Positions 1-6,445 of a stretch of DNA of 38,188 nucleotides are shown here, piece by piece (positions within the stretch are counted from its first letter, which is position 1; each line of letters opens with the position of its first letter). The stretch is from Planctomycetes bacterium UBA7888 (lineage in GTDB: Bacteria; Planctomycetota; UBA1135). The stretch is taken from assembly GCA_002500505.1 (NCBI GenBank), contig DLRM01000040.1, forward strand, positions 1 through 38,188, read 5' to 3'. The notes beneath the pieces were generated by a model. That model was not told where the DNA came from. It saw nothing but the letters and a program-made list of their open reading frames with translations, and did not search any database. The position numbers and the translations under genes were made by a program.

Positions 1-1213
1 GGGGCACTTCAAACAAGAAGTAGCCCGGTTCGAACTCTGCAAGCGTCGGACGGGACGCCGTCATGCCGAAACGAAACTCTCTTCCCAGTATCATTCCAAG
101 AATTGGGTTCTCCGTAAGAGCCTTGTCAAATTCACTCAAACCCATTTCAAATCCCTCATCCAGCTTTTGCTTGTAACTAGATTCGGTGATCGCCGTTTCT
201 GTTTTTGGAATCAAATGCCCATTTTCGCGGGCCTTGGATAGCAACATTTCGCCCATCGAAACTCCCTCAGTAATCGCCCTCCTTGTGGCCTCCTCAAACC
301 CATTGCGAGATGGAAGCGTTATCGAAAACCAGGCCTCCGCGGGAAAAGCCCAGCCATCCGGCATGGAATGAGCTCTCCAGTCAATGCGAGCAGGAAGGAG
401 GTTGCTCATGTAGGCAAAAAGGAAATCTGTCAAGTCAAGTTTGTAATCCCAGCTATCTTCCCCTTCATTGACAAACCAATTTCCAGAGCCTCCGGATGCC
501 GGTTCAGAATTCCACTGCCCGCCCATATTGAAACTCCCCTCCACATCTGGGCTCTTAGGAAATGAAGCGTCTGCAATAAAGCGAAAGTTCTCTAGATTGT
601 CATGGTTCCAAATAGAAATACTTTGAGTCTCTTCGCTCGCAGAGTCTGCGCAGCATGTCTTCGTTGGGCCAGCGGCCGAGCAAATAGCATTTCCAACTTG
701 ATAGAGACAAGCCGAAATGGAATAGTTTTCTTCCACAATTGCTTCGGCAAATCGCATACCTATTTCCAAAGCAAGCGCTTGTGGGTCTTCACCTCCTTCT
801 GCACGATCTTCCATCTCGGCAAGAATTCCTTCAACATAGCGTTGGACCTCCTCATCCTGCATCGTGGTAATGTGTTCCGGGCGAACCAAAAGGGCGAACT
901 TGTTGAGTTCGCCGGAGTCATCCTCCGGAACGTCCCCCTTCAACATAATCCCCTGTTCGGGGTTGTAGTTTAGGCTAATAAATGGGTGCGAGATTCGAAA
1001 ACCTTCCAACCCTTGTTCGTATTCAAAGGGAATGAAGGCGTCAGCTAATGCCGTGGTCGCACCAAACTGCAGCCGAGACCGAAAACTGGCTGGAACTGCT
1101 TGAGTCTCGGTGTCGGTTTGCGTTTCGACGACGGGTGCCGTGACTGCGATGACTGACTGGGGTGTGTCGCAGGCGGAAAGGAAAAAGAGGAAAGGGATTA
1201 GGAGAGTTCTCAT
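1..1213 (-). CDS. Lipoprotein of unknown function, cut by the left edge
   Basis: The reading frame is open from an ATG at 1213 to the window edge (404 codons, no stop), so the C-terminus is missing. Residues 1-15 form a lipoprotein signal: MR, a hydrophobic run, then LSAC with Cys15 as the likely lipidated residue. The mature part is acidic. Around residues 178-192 it has a cluster of four cysteines (one, then another 11 residues on, then CC), which suggests disulfides and an exported location. I recognise no enzyme motif. Much of the rest looks like a folded globular domain rich in Trp and Gly. The gene lies 41 bases downstream of the small Cys-rich lipoprotein on the same strand, and both signals begin MRTL, so the two are probably co-transcribed. 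The function is not known to me. Confidence 0.75.
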   Translation of the reverse strand, partial: MRTLLIPFLFFLSACDTPQSVIAVTAPVVETQTDTETQAVPASFRSRLQFGATTALADAFIPFEYEQGLEGFRISHPFISLNYNPEQGIMLKGDVPEDDSGELNKFALLVRPEHITTMQDEEVQRYVEGILAEMEDRAEGGEDPQALALEIGMRFAEAIVEENYSISACLYQVGNAICSAAGPTKTCCADSASEETQSISIWNHDNLENFRFIADASFPKSPDVEGSFNMGGQWNSEPASGGSGNWFVNEGEDSWDYKLDLTDFLFAYMSNLLPARIDWRAHSMPDGWAFPAEAWFSITLPSRNGFEEATRRAITEGVSMGEMLLSKARENGHLIPKTETAITESSYKQKLDEGFEMGLSEFDKALTENPILGMILGREFRFGMTASRPTLAEFEPGYFLFEVP

Positions 1214-1254
1214 CTCTCTATTGGAACACTTCCCAAGGTTCTAGGGGGGGGCTT

Positions 1255-1470
1255 TTATTCAGCTTTTGGCGCCAATGGGAGCTCAGCATGGTTCCCGTGG
1301 CAGGTGCCATCTGAACAGCAAGTGCCCTCTGGGGCATCGCACGCACCGCCACAGCAGACAGCGGTGGCTTCGGTGGAAGACTCCTCTTCGGCGCTACCAC
1401 ACGCAGGGAGCAGAAAAGCAGAAAAGCAAATAAATAGGGCAGAGGTCAGGGTTCTCATGGAAGTCATCAT
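1255..1470 (-). CDS. Small Cys-rich lipoprotein
   Basis: This is a 71-residue protein if the first ATG (1470) is used; in-frame ATGs at 1467 and 1458 would also serve. A hydrophobic signal ends in LLPAC, so the mature lipoprotein is only about 48 residues. The mature part contains CCGGAC, CC and a further Cys, six cysteines within about 20 residues. That density suggests a disulfide-knotted or metal-binding domain outside the inner membrane. The family is not recognised. It starts 24 bases from the divergent SatD-like gene and shares overlapping promoter boxes with it. The larger lipoprotein follows on the same strand. I chose 1470 because the nearest -10-like box lies 12 bases before it, but a start at 1458 would give a signal beginning MRTL exactly like the next gene. 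Confidence 0.65.
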   Translation of the reverse strand: MMTSMRTLTSALFICFSAFLLPACGSAEEESSTEATAVCCGGACDAPEGTCCSDGTCHGNHAELPLAPKAE

Positions 1471-1481
1471 AGCTTTCTGGA

Positions 1482-1488
1482 TAGGATA
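1482..1488. promoter_or_regulatory. Overlapping divergent -10 boxes between the SatD-like gene and the Cys-rich lipoprotein
   Basis: The seven bases TAGGATA contain TAGGAT on the plus strand (7 bases before the ATG at 1495) and TATCCT on the minus strand (12 bases before the ATG at 1470). Only 24 bases separate the two start codons. Inferred from position and -10 resemblance; no clear -35 element is visible. Confidence 0.45.
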
Positions 1489-1494
1489 AAGGAC

Positions 1495-2148
1495 ATGACC
1501 AATGGTCCCCGCATCGCAGTCGCCGCATCCCCAAGGAACTCTCGCCATAATCTGGAAGCTTCTTCGAAATTCCAAGAAGCGGCAAACTCTCTCAAGGGGC
1601 GCTTCCCTGGCCTCTTGGCCGCCCCCATCCAAATCGGCGAGGCCACCTTCTCTGCCGTCCTGACTGATGCCACCCAAGGCTTTGATTTTGCGACCGCCCT
1701 GGCAGAGGCTGTTTGGCCGATGCAGCTCCGAGTCGCCATGCTCACGGTGGGCCATCAAGTGGGAGCCGCTGCTGATTCCCAAGCCCACTCCCGCTCCCTT
1801 GCTTTGCTTGGCGAAGCAATCCGAGATCGGGCACCCTTCCGCTTCCTGGTCAGCGGCCGCAAAGAAATGGAGGTTCAGCTTGCCGAAGCCGCCGCCCTTT
1901 TGCATTCCACGTTAATGCACGAGTGGACCCAAACTCGCGCAGAAGCCGTGCGCGCCTACCGCAGTCTAGGCCGCCAACGCGACGCAGCTCAAAAACTGGG
2001 AATAACCCAACAAGCCGTCTCTCAAATGCTTCGTGGCGCTCGACTCAAAGAAATGAGTGGGCTCGAAAATGCCATGCGCGACTGGTTCACCGAAGAAGCC
2101 CGCCCCGGCCTCTGGCCGTTGCGCAACTTTGAAAAAGAAGTCGGCTAA
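1495..2148 (+). CDS. SatD-like protein with C-terminal helix-turn-helix
   Basis: This 217-residue protein has two parts. Residues about 5-110 resemble the N-terminal region of SatD-type proteins: a start strand, an SRxxL segment, a G-E-A-x-F-S segment where SatD has GDEFQG, and an LRVA strand. Residues about 145-190 form a sigma-like helix-turn-helix, with RDAAQKLGITQQAVSQML as the recognisable helix pair. SatD family members are poorly characterised and often carry such a C-terminal DNA-binding segment. A cytoplasmic regulatory role is inferred only from the helix-turn-helix. It is transcribed divergently from the two lipoprotein genes, so it could regulate them. The family assignment is moderate because key N-terminal residues differ from textbook SatD. 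Confidence 0.6.
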   Translation: MTNGPRIAVAASPRNSRHNLEASSKFQEAANSLKGRFPGLLAAPIQIGEATFSAVLTDATQGFDFATALAEAVWPMQLRVAMLTVGHQVGAAADSQAHSRSLALLGEAIRDRAPFRFLVSGRKEMEVQLAEAAALLHSTLMHEWTQTRAEAVRAYRSLGRQRDAAQKLGITQQAVSQMLRGARLKEMSGLENAMRDWFTEEARPGLWPLRNFEKEVG

Positions 2149-2226
2149 TAAAAGAGTTCCGTCCTAGACAAAATCGGGGTGAATTCTGCATTAGGTTGCG
2201 CTGGCAACAAGACCTCGGCGCATCGA

Positions 2227-2232
2227 TAAAAT
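2227..2232 (+). promoter_or_regulatory. -10-like box TAAAAT for aconitase
   Basis: TAAAAT ends 8 bases before the ATG at 2241, leaving a predicted leader of about 0-2 bases. No Shine-Dalgarno sequence is visible ahead of the ATG. The box also supports 2241 over the upstream in-frame TTG at 2196. Confidence 0.5.
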
Positions 2233-2240
2233 ACGGGGCC

Positions 2241-4523
2241 ATGGGCTCCATTGCATCTACCCCAGAACTCGTCGCGGGAGTTTATTCCAGAACTCGCCAG
2301 AACCTTGAAGTCATCAGAGGTCGCCTCGGCAAGCCGCTGACCCTTGCGGAAAAAATCCTCCTGGGCCACGCTGACAATGCCACCGTGCAAAAAATTGATC
2401 GGGGCAAAGCCTATCTGAATCTGCGCCCCGACCGCGTCGCTATGCAAGATGCGACTGCTCAAATGGCGCTCCTCCAATTCATGATGGCTGGCAAAGAGGA
2501 AGCCACTGTTCCAAGCACAGTGCATTGCGATCACCTCTTGCGTGGACACAAAGGTGCCGAAAATGACCTTGCCGTCGCACAAGAGGAGAATGCTGAAGTT
2601 TATTCCTTCTTGGAGTCCGTTGCTGCGCGATACAACTTGGGTTTTTGGAAACCTGGCTCGGGAATCATTCACCAAATCGTGTTAGAAAATTACGCCTTCC
2701 CCGGCGGACTCATGATTGGAACTGACTCCCACACGCCAAATGCAGGTGGCCTTGGAATGTGTGCCGTGGGCGTTGGTGGCGCCGATGCCGTGGATGTCAT
2801 GGCCGGCTTCCCGTGGGAAGTACTTCAACCTGAAGTTGTTGGCGTAAAGCTCACTGGAAAACTTTCTGGTTGGGCCGCTCCTAAAGATGTGATTTTGAAA
2901 CTCCTTGGCATGCTCACTGTGAAAGGGGGAACAAACCGCGTCATGGAATACTTTGGTGAAGGTTGTGAATCCCTTTCTTGCACCGGAAAAGCAACTATCT
3001 GCAATATGGGGGCCGAACTTGGGGCAACCTGTTCCGTTTTCTCCTGGGACAACTCTATGGGCCGCTACTTGCGTGCGACAGGCCGCGCGGAACTTGCCGA
3101 ATTGGCCGAACAAAACGCTGACCTGCTTGGCCCTGATGCGGAAGTATTGGCAGACCCAGCTTCGCACTACGACAAAGTTGTAGAGATTGATCTTTCCACA
3201 TTGGAGCCTCACCTAGTTGGCCCGCACACTCCCGATCACGCCCATGCCCTTTCTGACATGGCCGCCGACGTTAAAAAGGAAAACTTTCCTGACGAAGTTA
3301 GCGTTGCCTTGATTGGCTCCTGCACCAACTCTTCTTATGAAGACATGGTTCGCGCGGTAGACATTGCCAAACAAGCCGTCGCCCACGGGTCTTCCCTTAA
3401 AGCAAACCTTTTCATTAGTCCGGGTTCGGAGCAAGTATATGACACTATCAAACGAGATGGTGTCTTGAAAGTTCTCGAAGACTGCGGCGCAACGGTGCTC
3501 ACCAACGCGTGCGGACCCTGCATTGGTCAATGGCAACGCGAAGATGTAGAGAAAGGAACGCGAAACTCGATTGTGACTTCCTTCAACCGCAACTTTCGCG
3601 CACGCGCTGACGGAAACACTGAAACGCAAGCTTTCATTGGCTCTCCGGAAACTGTGATGGTTATGGGGCTCTCGGGTAGTTTGAGTTTCCATCCCGAGCG
3701 CGACGAGCTCACCGCTGATGACGGCTCCACTTGGAGACTGGAAGCTCCAGCCCAAGCACCTGATATTCCAGCCAAGGGCTTTGAGCGAGACAATGACGGG
3801 TACCAGGCTCCACCCGCATCCTCGACCGGCATTGAAGTCCGAGTCGCCAGTGATTCCGAACGCCTGCAGTTGCTTTACTCCTTCGAACCACTTCCATCAA
3901 CGCAGTATGAACAGATGCCCCTTCTTCTCAAGACAAAGGGAAAAACAACGACGGACCACATTTCCCCCGCCGGCCCGTGGCTAAAATTCCGCGGCCACTT
4001 GGACAATATTTCCAACAACATGTTCACCGGCGCAACAAATGCATTCACCGATGGTATTGGCACCACTCGCAATCTTCTTTCTGGTGAAGGCAACTGCACA
4101 GTCCCTGATGTCGCACGCGACTACAAAGCAAATAACTTGAACTGGGTTGTTGTTGGCGACGAAAACTACGGTGAAGGATCCAGTCGCGAACACGCCGCCA
4201 TGTGTCCTCGCCACCTCGGAGCAGCCGCAGTCATTGTTCGTTCCTTTGCCAGGATTCACGAAACCAATCTAAAAAAACAAGGTGTTCTCCCCTTAGTGTT
4301 CCAGGACACCGCCGACTGGGAGAAAGTTTTGGAAACCGACCGCGTGGACCTGGAAGGTTTGGATGGCTTAGCCCCAGGCTCAGACTTGACCGCTGTTTTC
4401 CGTCACGAAGATGGCTCTGAAGACCGTGTCGCCCTTCGTCACACCCTTAATGAAGAACAAATTGTTTGGTGGCGCGCAGGCTCCGCCTTGAACTCTCTCC
4501 GAGATGAAGGCGCAACCGTTTAG
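2241..4523 (+). CDS. acnA: Aconitate hydratase, mitochondrial type
   Basis: Aconitase interconverts citrate and isocitrate in the TCA cycle in the cytoplasm, using a [4Fe-4S] cluster. With the ATG at 2241 the protein has 760 residues, close to the roughly 750-780 of mitochondrial-type enzymes and shorter than typical AcnA (about 890) or AcnB (about 860). The cluster cysteines are visible: C361 in GSCTNSS, and C424 and C427 in ACGPCIGQW. GTDSHT (about 160-165) and the IVTSFNRNF segment are characteristic of the mitochondrial branch. The C-terminal swivel domain carries GDENYGEGSSREHAA. An in-frame upstream start at 2196 would add 15 unconserved residues and would place the -10-like box inside the gene. 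The SDR gene follows 17 bases downstream, so read-through is likely. Confidence 0.96.
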   Translation: MGSIASTPELVAGVYSRTRQNLEVIRGRLGKPLTLAEKILLGHADNATVQKIDRGKAYLNLRPDRVAMQDATAQMALLQFMMAGKEEATVPSTVHCDHLLRGHKGAENDLAVAQEENAEVYSFLESVAARYNLGFWKPGSGIIHQIVLENYAFPGGLMIGTDSHTPNAGGLGMCAVGVGGADAVDVMAGFPWEVLQPEVVGVKLTGKLSGWAAPKDVILKLLGMLTVKGGTNRVMEYFGEGCESLSCTGKATICNMGAELGATCSVFSWDNSMGRYLRATGRAELAELAEQNADLLGPDAEVLADPASHYDKVVEIDLSTLEPHLVGPHTPDHAHALSDMAADVKKENFPDEVSVALIGSCTNSSYEDMVRAVDIAKQAVAHGSSLKANLFISPGSEQVYDTIKRDGVLKVLEDCGATVLTNACGPCIGQWQREDVEKGTRNSIVTSFNRNFRARADGNTETQAFIGSPETVMVMGLSGSLSFHPERDELTADDGSTWRLEAPAQAPDIPAKGFERDNDGYQAPPASSTGIEVRVASDSERLQLLYSFEPLPSTQYEQMPLLLKTKGKTTTDHISPAGPWLKFRGHLDNISNNMFTGATNAFTDGIGTTRNLLSGEGNCTVPDVARDYKANNLNWVVVGDENYGEGSSREHAAMCPRHLGAAAVIVRSFARIHETNLKKQGVLPLVFQDTADWEKVLETDRVDLEGLDGLAPGSDLTAVFRHEDGSEDRVALRHTLNEEQIVWWRAGSALNSLRDEGATV

Positions 4524-4540
4524 GTTTTCCTAATACAAAC

Positions 4541-5317
4541 ATGACTTCCCAAGCGCCTCTTCGAACGGTTCTCACTGGAGCCGGAACTGGAATCGGGCGC
4601 GCAACAGCGCTTCGCTTTGCCCGAGAGGGGGCCACACTTTTATTGGTCGGCCGCCGCGCCGAACCGCTTAAAGAAGTTGCCGCCGAAACGGGTGCCGAGA
4701 TAGCGGCTTTAGATGTTTCTGAAGAGGGCGCTATGAGCGTGGCTGTTTCCTCCTTTGCTAAGAAACATGGGGGCCTTGATGCTCTTGTCGCAAACGCTGG
4801 CGTTAATCCCCAACGCGAAAGCGCTCTTGGCACACACGACGAAGCATGGTTGGAGGCAATGCGCATCAACCTCCAAGGCACGCACCGCTCTTGTCAGGCC
4901 GCCCTTGAGGTCATGTTGAAGCAAGATCCCGTTGGTGACTGGGACATTCCTGTCCCCGTTCGCGGCTCCATTGTCACGGTTGGCTCCATTGCGGGACTTG
5001 CCGGCATGAAAGACCGTGCGGCCTATGGCCCCAGCAAAGCAGGCATCATCAACTACACTCAAGCCCTTGCGATTGATTACGGACCGCAAGGAATTCGCGC
5101 CAACTGCGTGTGCCCAGGCTTTGTTAAAACGGATATCAATCGTGGATGGATTGAGAATCTCCCTGCTGAAGAGTTGAGAACAATCACCAATCGCCACGCA
5201 TTAGGTATGGGAACCCCCGAAGCGGTTGCCGATGCCATCTACTTTTTAGCCACCCGCGAATCTCGCTGGATTACCGGGGTCGCCTTACCGGTTGATGGTG
5301 GCTGGCGTGCGTCATAA
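4541..5317 (+). CDS. Short-chain dehydrogenase/reductase
   Basis: This is a 258-residue classical SDR with a Rossmann fold. The nucleotide-binding TGAGTGIG lies at about 12-19, ANAG at 84-87, and the catalytic tetrad can be read as N110, S149, Y162 and K166 (YGPSK). The C-terminal PVDGGW ends the family in the usual way. GRRAE after the second strand, with arginines, hints at NADP(H) preference, but this is not certain. An insertion around residues 128-141 before the catalytic Ser strand resembles those SDRs that act on longer or bulky substrates. The substrate cannot be told from the sequence. It begins 17 bases after aconitase and is followed by a separate promoter for the nucleotidase. Confidence 0.9.
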   Translation: MTSQAPLRTVLTGAGTGIGRATALRFAREGATLLLVGRRAEPLKEVAAETGAEIAALDVSEEGAMSVAVSSFAKKHGGLDALVANAGVNPQRESALGTHDEAWLEAMRINLQGTHRSCQAALEVMLKQDPVGDWDIPVPVRGSIVTVGSIAGLAGMKDRAAYGPSKAGIINYTQALAIDYGPQGIRANCVCPGFVKTDINRGWIENLPAEELRTITNRHALGMGTPEAVADAIYFLATRESRWITGVALPVDGGWRAS

Positions 5318-5405
5318 GAAAGAAGGCCGGGCAAACAAGACAAAGGTCGCTGTTTGGATTGTGGCATGGGCGAAGGGCTAATCACCAATCCTAAGGCCGC
5401 GAAGA

Positions 5406-5411
5406 TAGAAT
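5406..5411 (+). promoter_or_regulatory. -10-like box TAGAAT for the nucleotidase gene
   Basis: TAGAAT ends 10 bases before the ATG at 5422, so a leader of about 4 bases is predicted. A GGAG sits only 2 bases from the ATG, too close for a normal Shine-Dalgarno site. The rest of the 104-base gap after the SDR shows only a weak imperfect inverted repeat (GGATTG at 5356, CAATCC at 5386). Confidence 0.5.
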
Positions 5412-5421
5412 CTGTGGAGTC

Positions 5422-6435
5422 ATGAGTGACGAAATCAATCTAATTCTTGAGACTGCGTGCCGCGCGGGCATCACCGCCGCCAAAATTTGCCGCGCGGTTC
5501 TTGCTGAAACCCCAGAATCCCTAGAAAAGGGAGATAAGTCTCCTGTGACCTTGGCTGATTACGGCTGCCAAGCCGCCATCCTTCGAGAAATTTCCGCTAC
5601 TTTTCCTGATCATGGGATTATTGCTGAAGAAGGGTCCGAGCATTTGCGCAAAAGCGCAGGTGATGCGGGTGCCGAAAAAATTGTGAACCTTGTAAGCGAT
5701 GCCACAGGCGAAACCGTCAACTTCGACCAAGTCTGCGCTTGGATTGACCATCAGGGGAGCCCAACCCCAGATGACGACGGCGCAGTTTGGACTTGGGCCA
5801 TTGACCCCATTGATGGCACCAAGGGTTTCCTTCGACGCGATCAATATGCCGTTGCTATTGGACTCATGAAGGATGGCGTCCCTTTCGCCGGCGTTCTCGT
5901 TTGCCCCAACCTCCCCGTAGACCTTGAAAACCCTGATGGCCAACGTGGCGTTTTGTTCTGTGCCGCTGAGGGTTGCGGAGCAACTGCGGTTCCAGTGGAT
6001 GGTGGAGAAACACGTGCTATCAAATCTTCTGGACTTTCCAACCCTGGCGAATGGAGAGTTCTCGGCTCAGTTGAGTCTGCCCACGGTGACCCCTCACTCG
6101 TAGTCTCCATGATGGAATCTGCCGGAGTTGGAGGTGGCTTTGTCCGTTACGACAGCCAGGTCAAATACGGTATTGTGGCAAGCGGGGAGGCAGAAATTTA
6201 TGTGCGCCCGCGCTCACGCCCGGATTACCGCGAGAACATTTGGGACCACGCCGCCGGCACAATTGTCGCCCAAGAGGCTGGCGCCATTGTGACGGACCTT
6301 GACGGCTGTCCGCTGGATTTCACCCTGGGGTCGAAACTCACGGAAAATCGGGGGGTTCTGGTCACCGCAGCCCCAGCCGTTCACCAGCAAGTTCTCGATG
6401 GTCTTCGTGTTGCCAAAGAGGCTTCTGCAGATTAA
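5422..6435 (+). CDS. cysQ: 3'(2'),5'-bisphosphate nucleotidase, HAL2/CysQ type
   Basis: This family removes the 3'-phosphate from PAP, the by-product of sulfotransferase and PAPS reduction reactions, and may also act on inositol phosphates. The protein has 337 residues, longer than E. coli CysQ (246) and closer to yeast HAL2 or plant SAL1. The Mg-binding motifs are intact: D46 region (TLADYG), E69-E70 (AEEGSE), D128-P-I-D131-G-T-K-G (DPIDGTKGF), and WDHAAG near the C-terminus. The segment at about 75-125, between the first and second metal motifs, is the HAL2-like insertion. The ATG at 5422 is preceded by a close -10-like box. The malic enzyme gene begins 10 bases after its stop, so the two are probably co-transcribed even though their roles differ. 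Confidence 0.92.
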   Translation: MSDEINLILETACRAGITAAKICRAVLAETPESLEKGDKSPVTLADYGCQAAILREISATFPDHGIIAEEGSEHLRKSAGDAGAEKIVNLVSDATGETVNFDQVCAWIDHQGSPTPDDDGAVWTWAIDPIDGTKGFLRRDQYAVAIGLMKDGVPFAGVLVCPNLPVDLENPDGQRGVLFCAAEGCGATAVPVDGGETRAIKSSGLSNPGEWRVLGSVESAHGDPSLVVSMMESAGVGGGFVRYDSQVKYGIVASGEAEIYVRPRSRPDYRENIWDHAAGTIVAQEAGAIVTDLDGCPLDFTLGSKLTENRGVLVTAAPAVHQQVLDGLRVAKEASAD

Positions 6436-6445
6436 TTAAACTGCT

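Noticed and set aside
602..973. Plus-strand open frame of 123 codons near the left edge
   Set aside because: The opposite strand is open throughout 1-1213 with a lipoprotein signal, so the plus frame is a shadow.
2196..2240. Upstream in-frame start for aconitase at 2196
   Set aside because: It would add 15 unconserved residues and put the TAAAAT box inside the gene; the ATG at 2241 fits both family length and promoter position.
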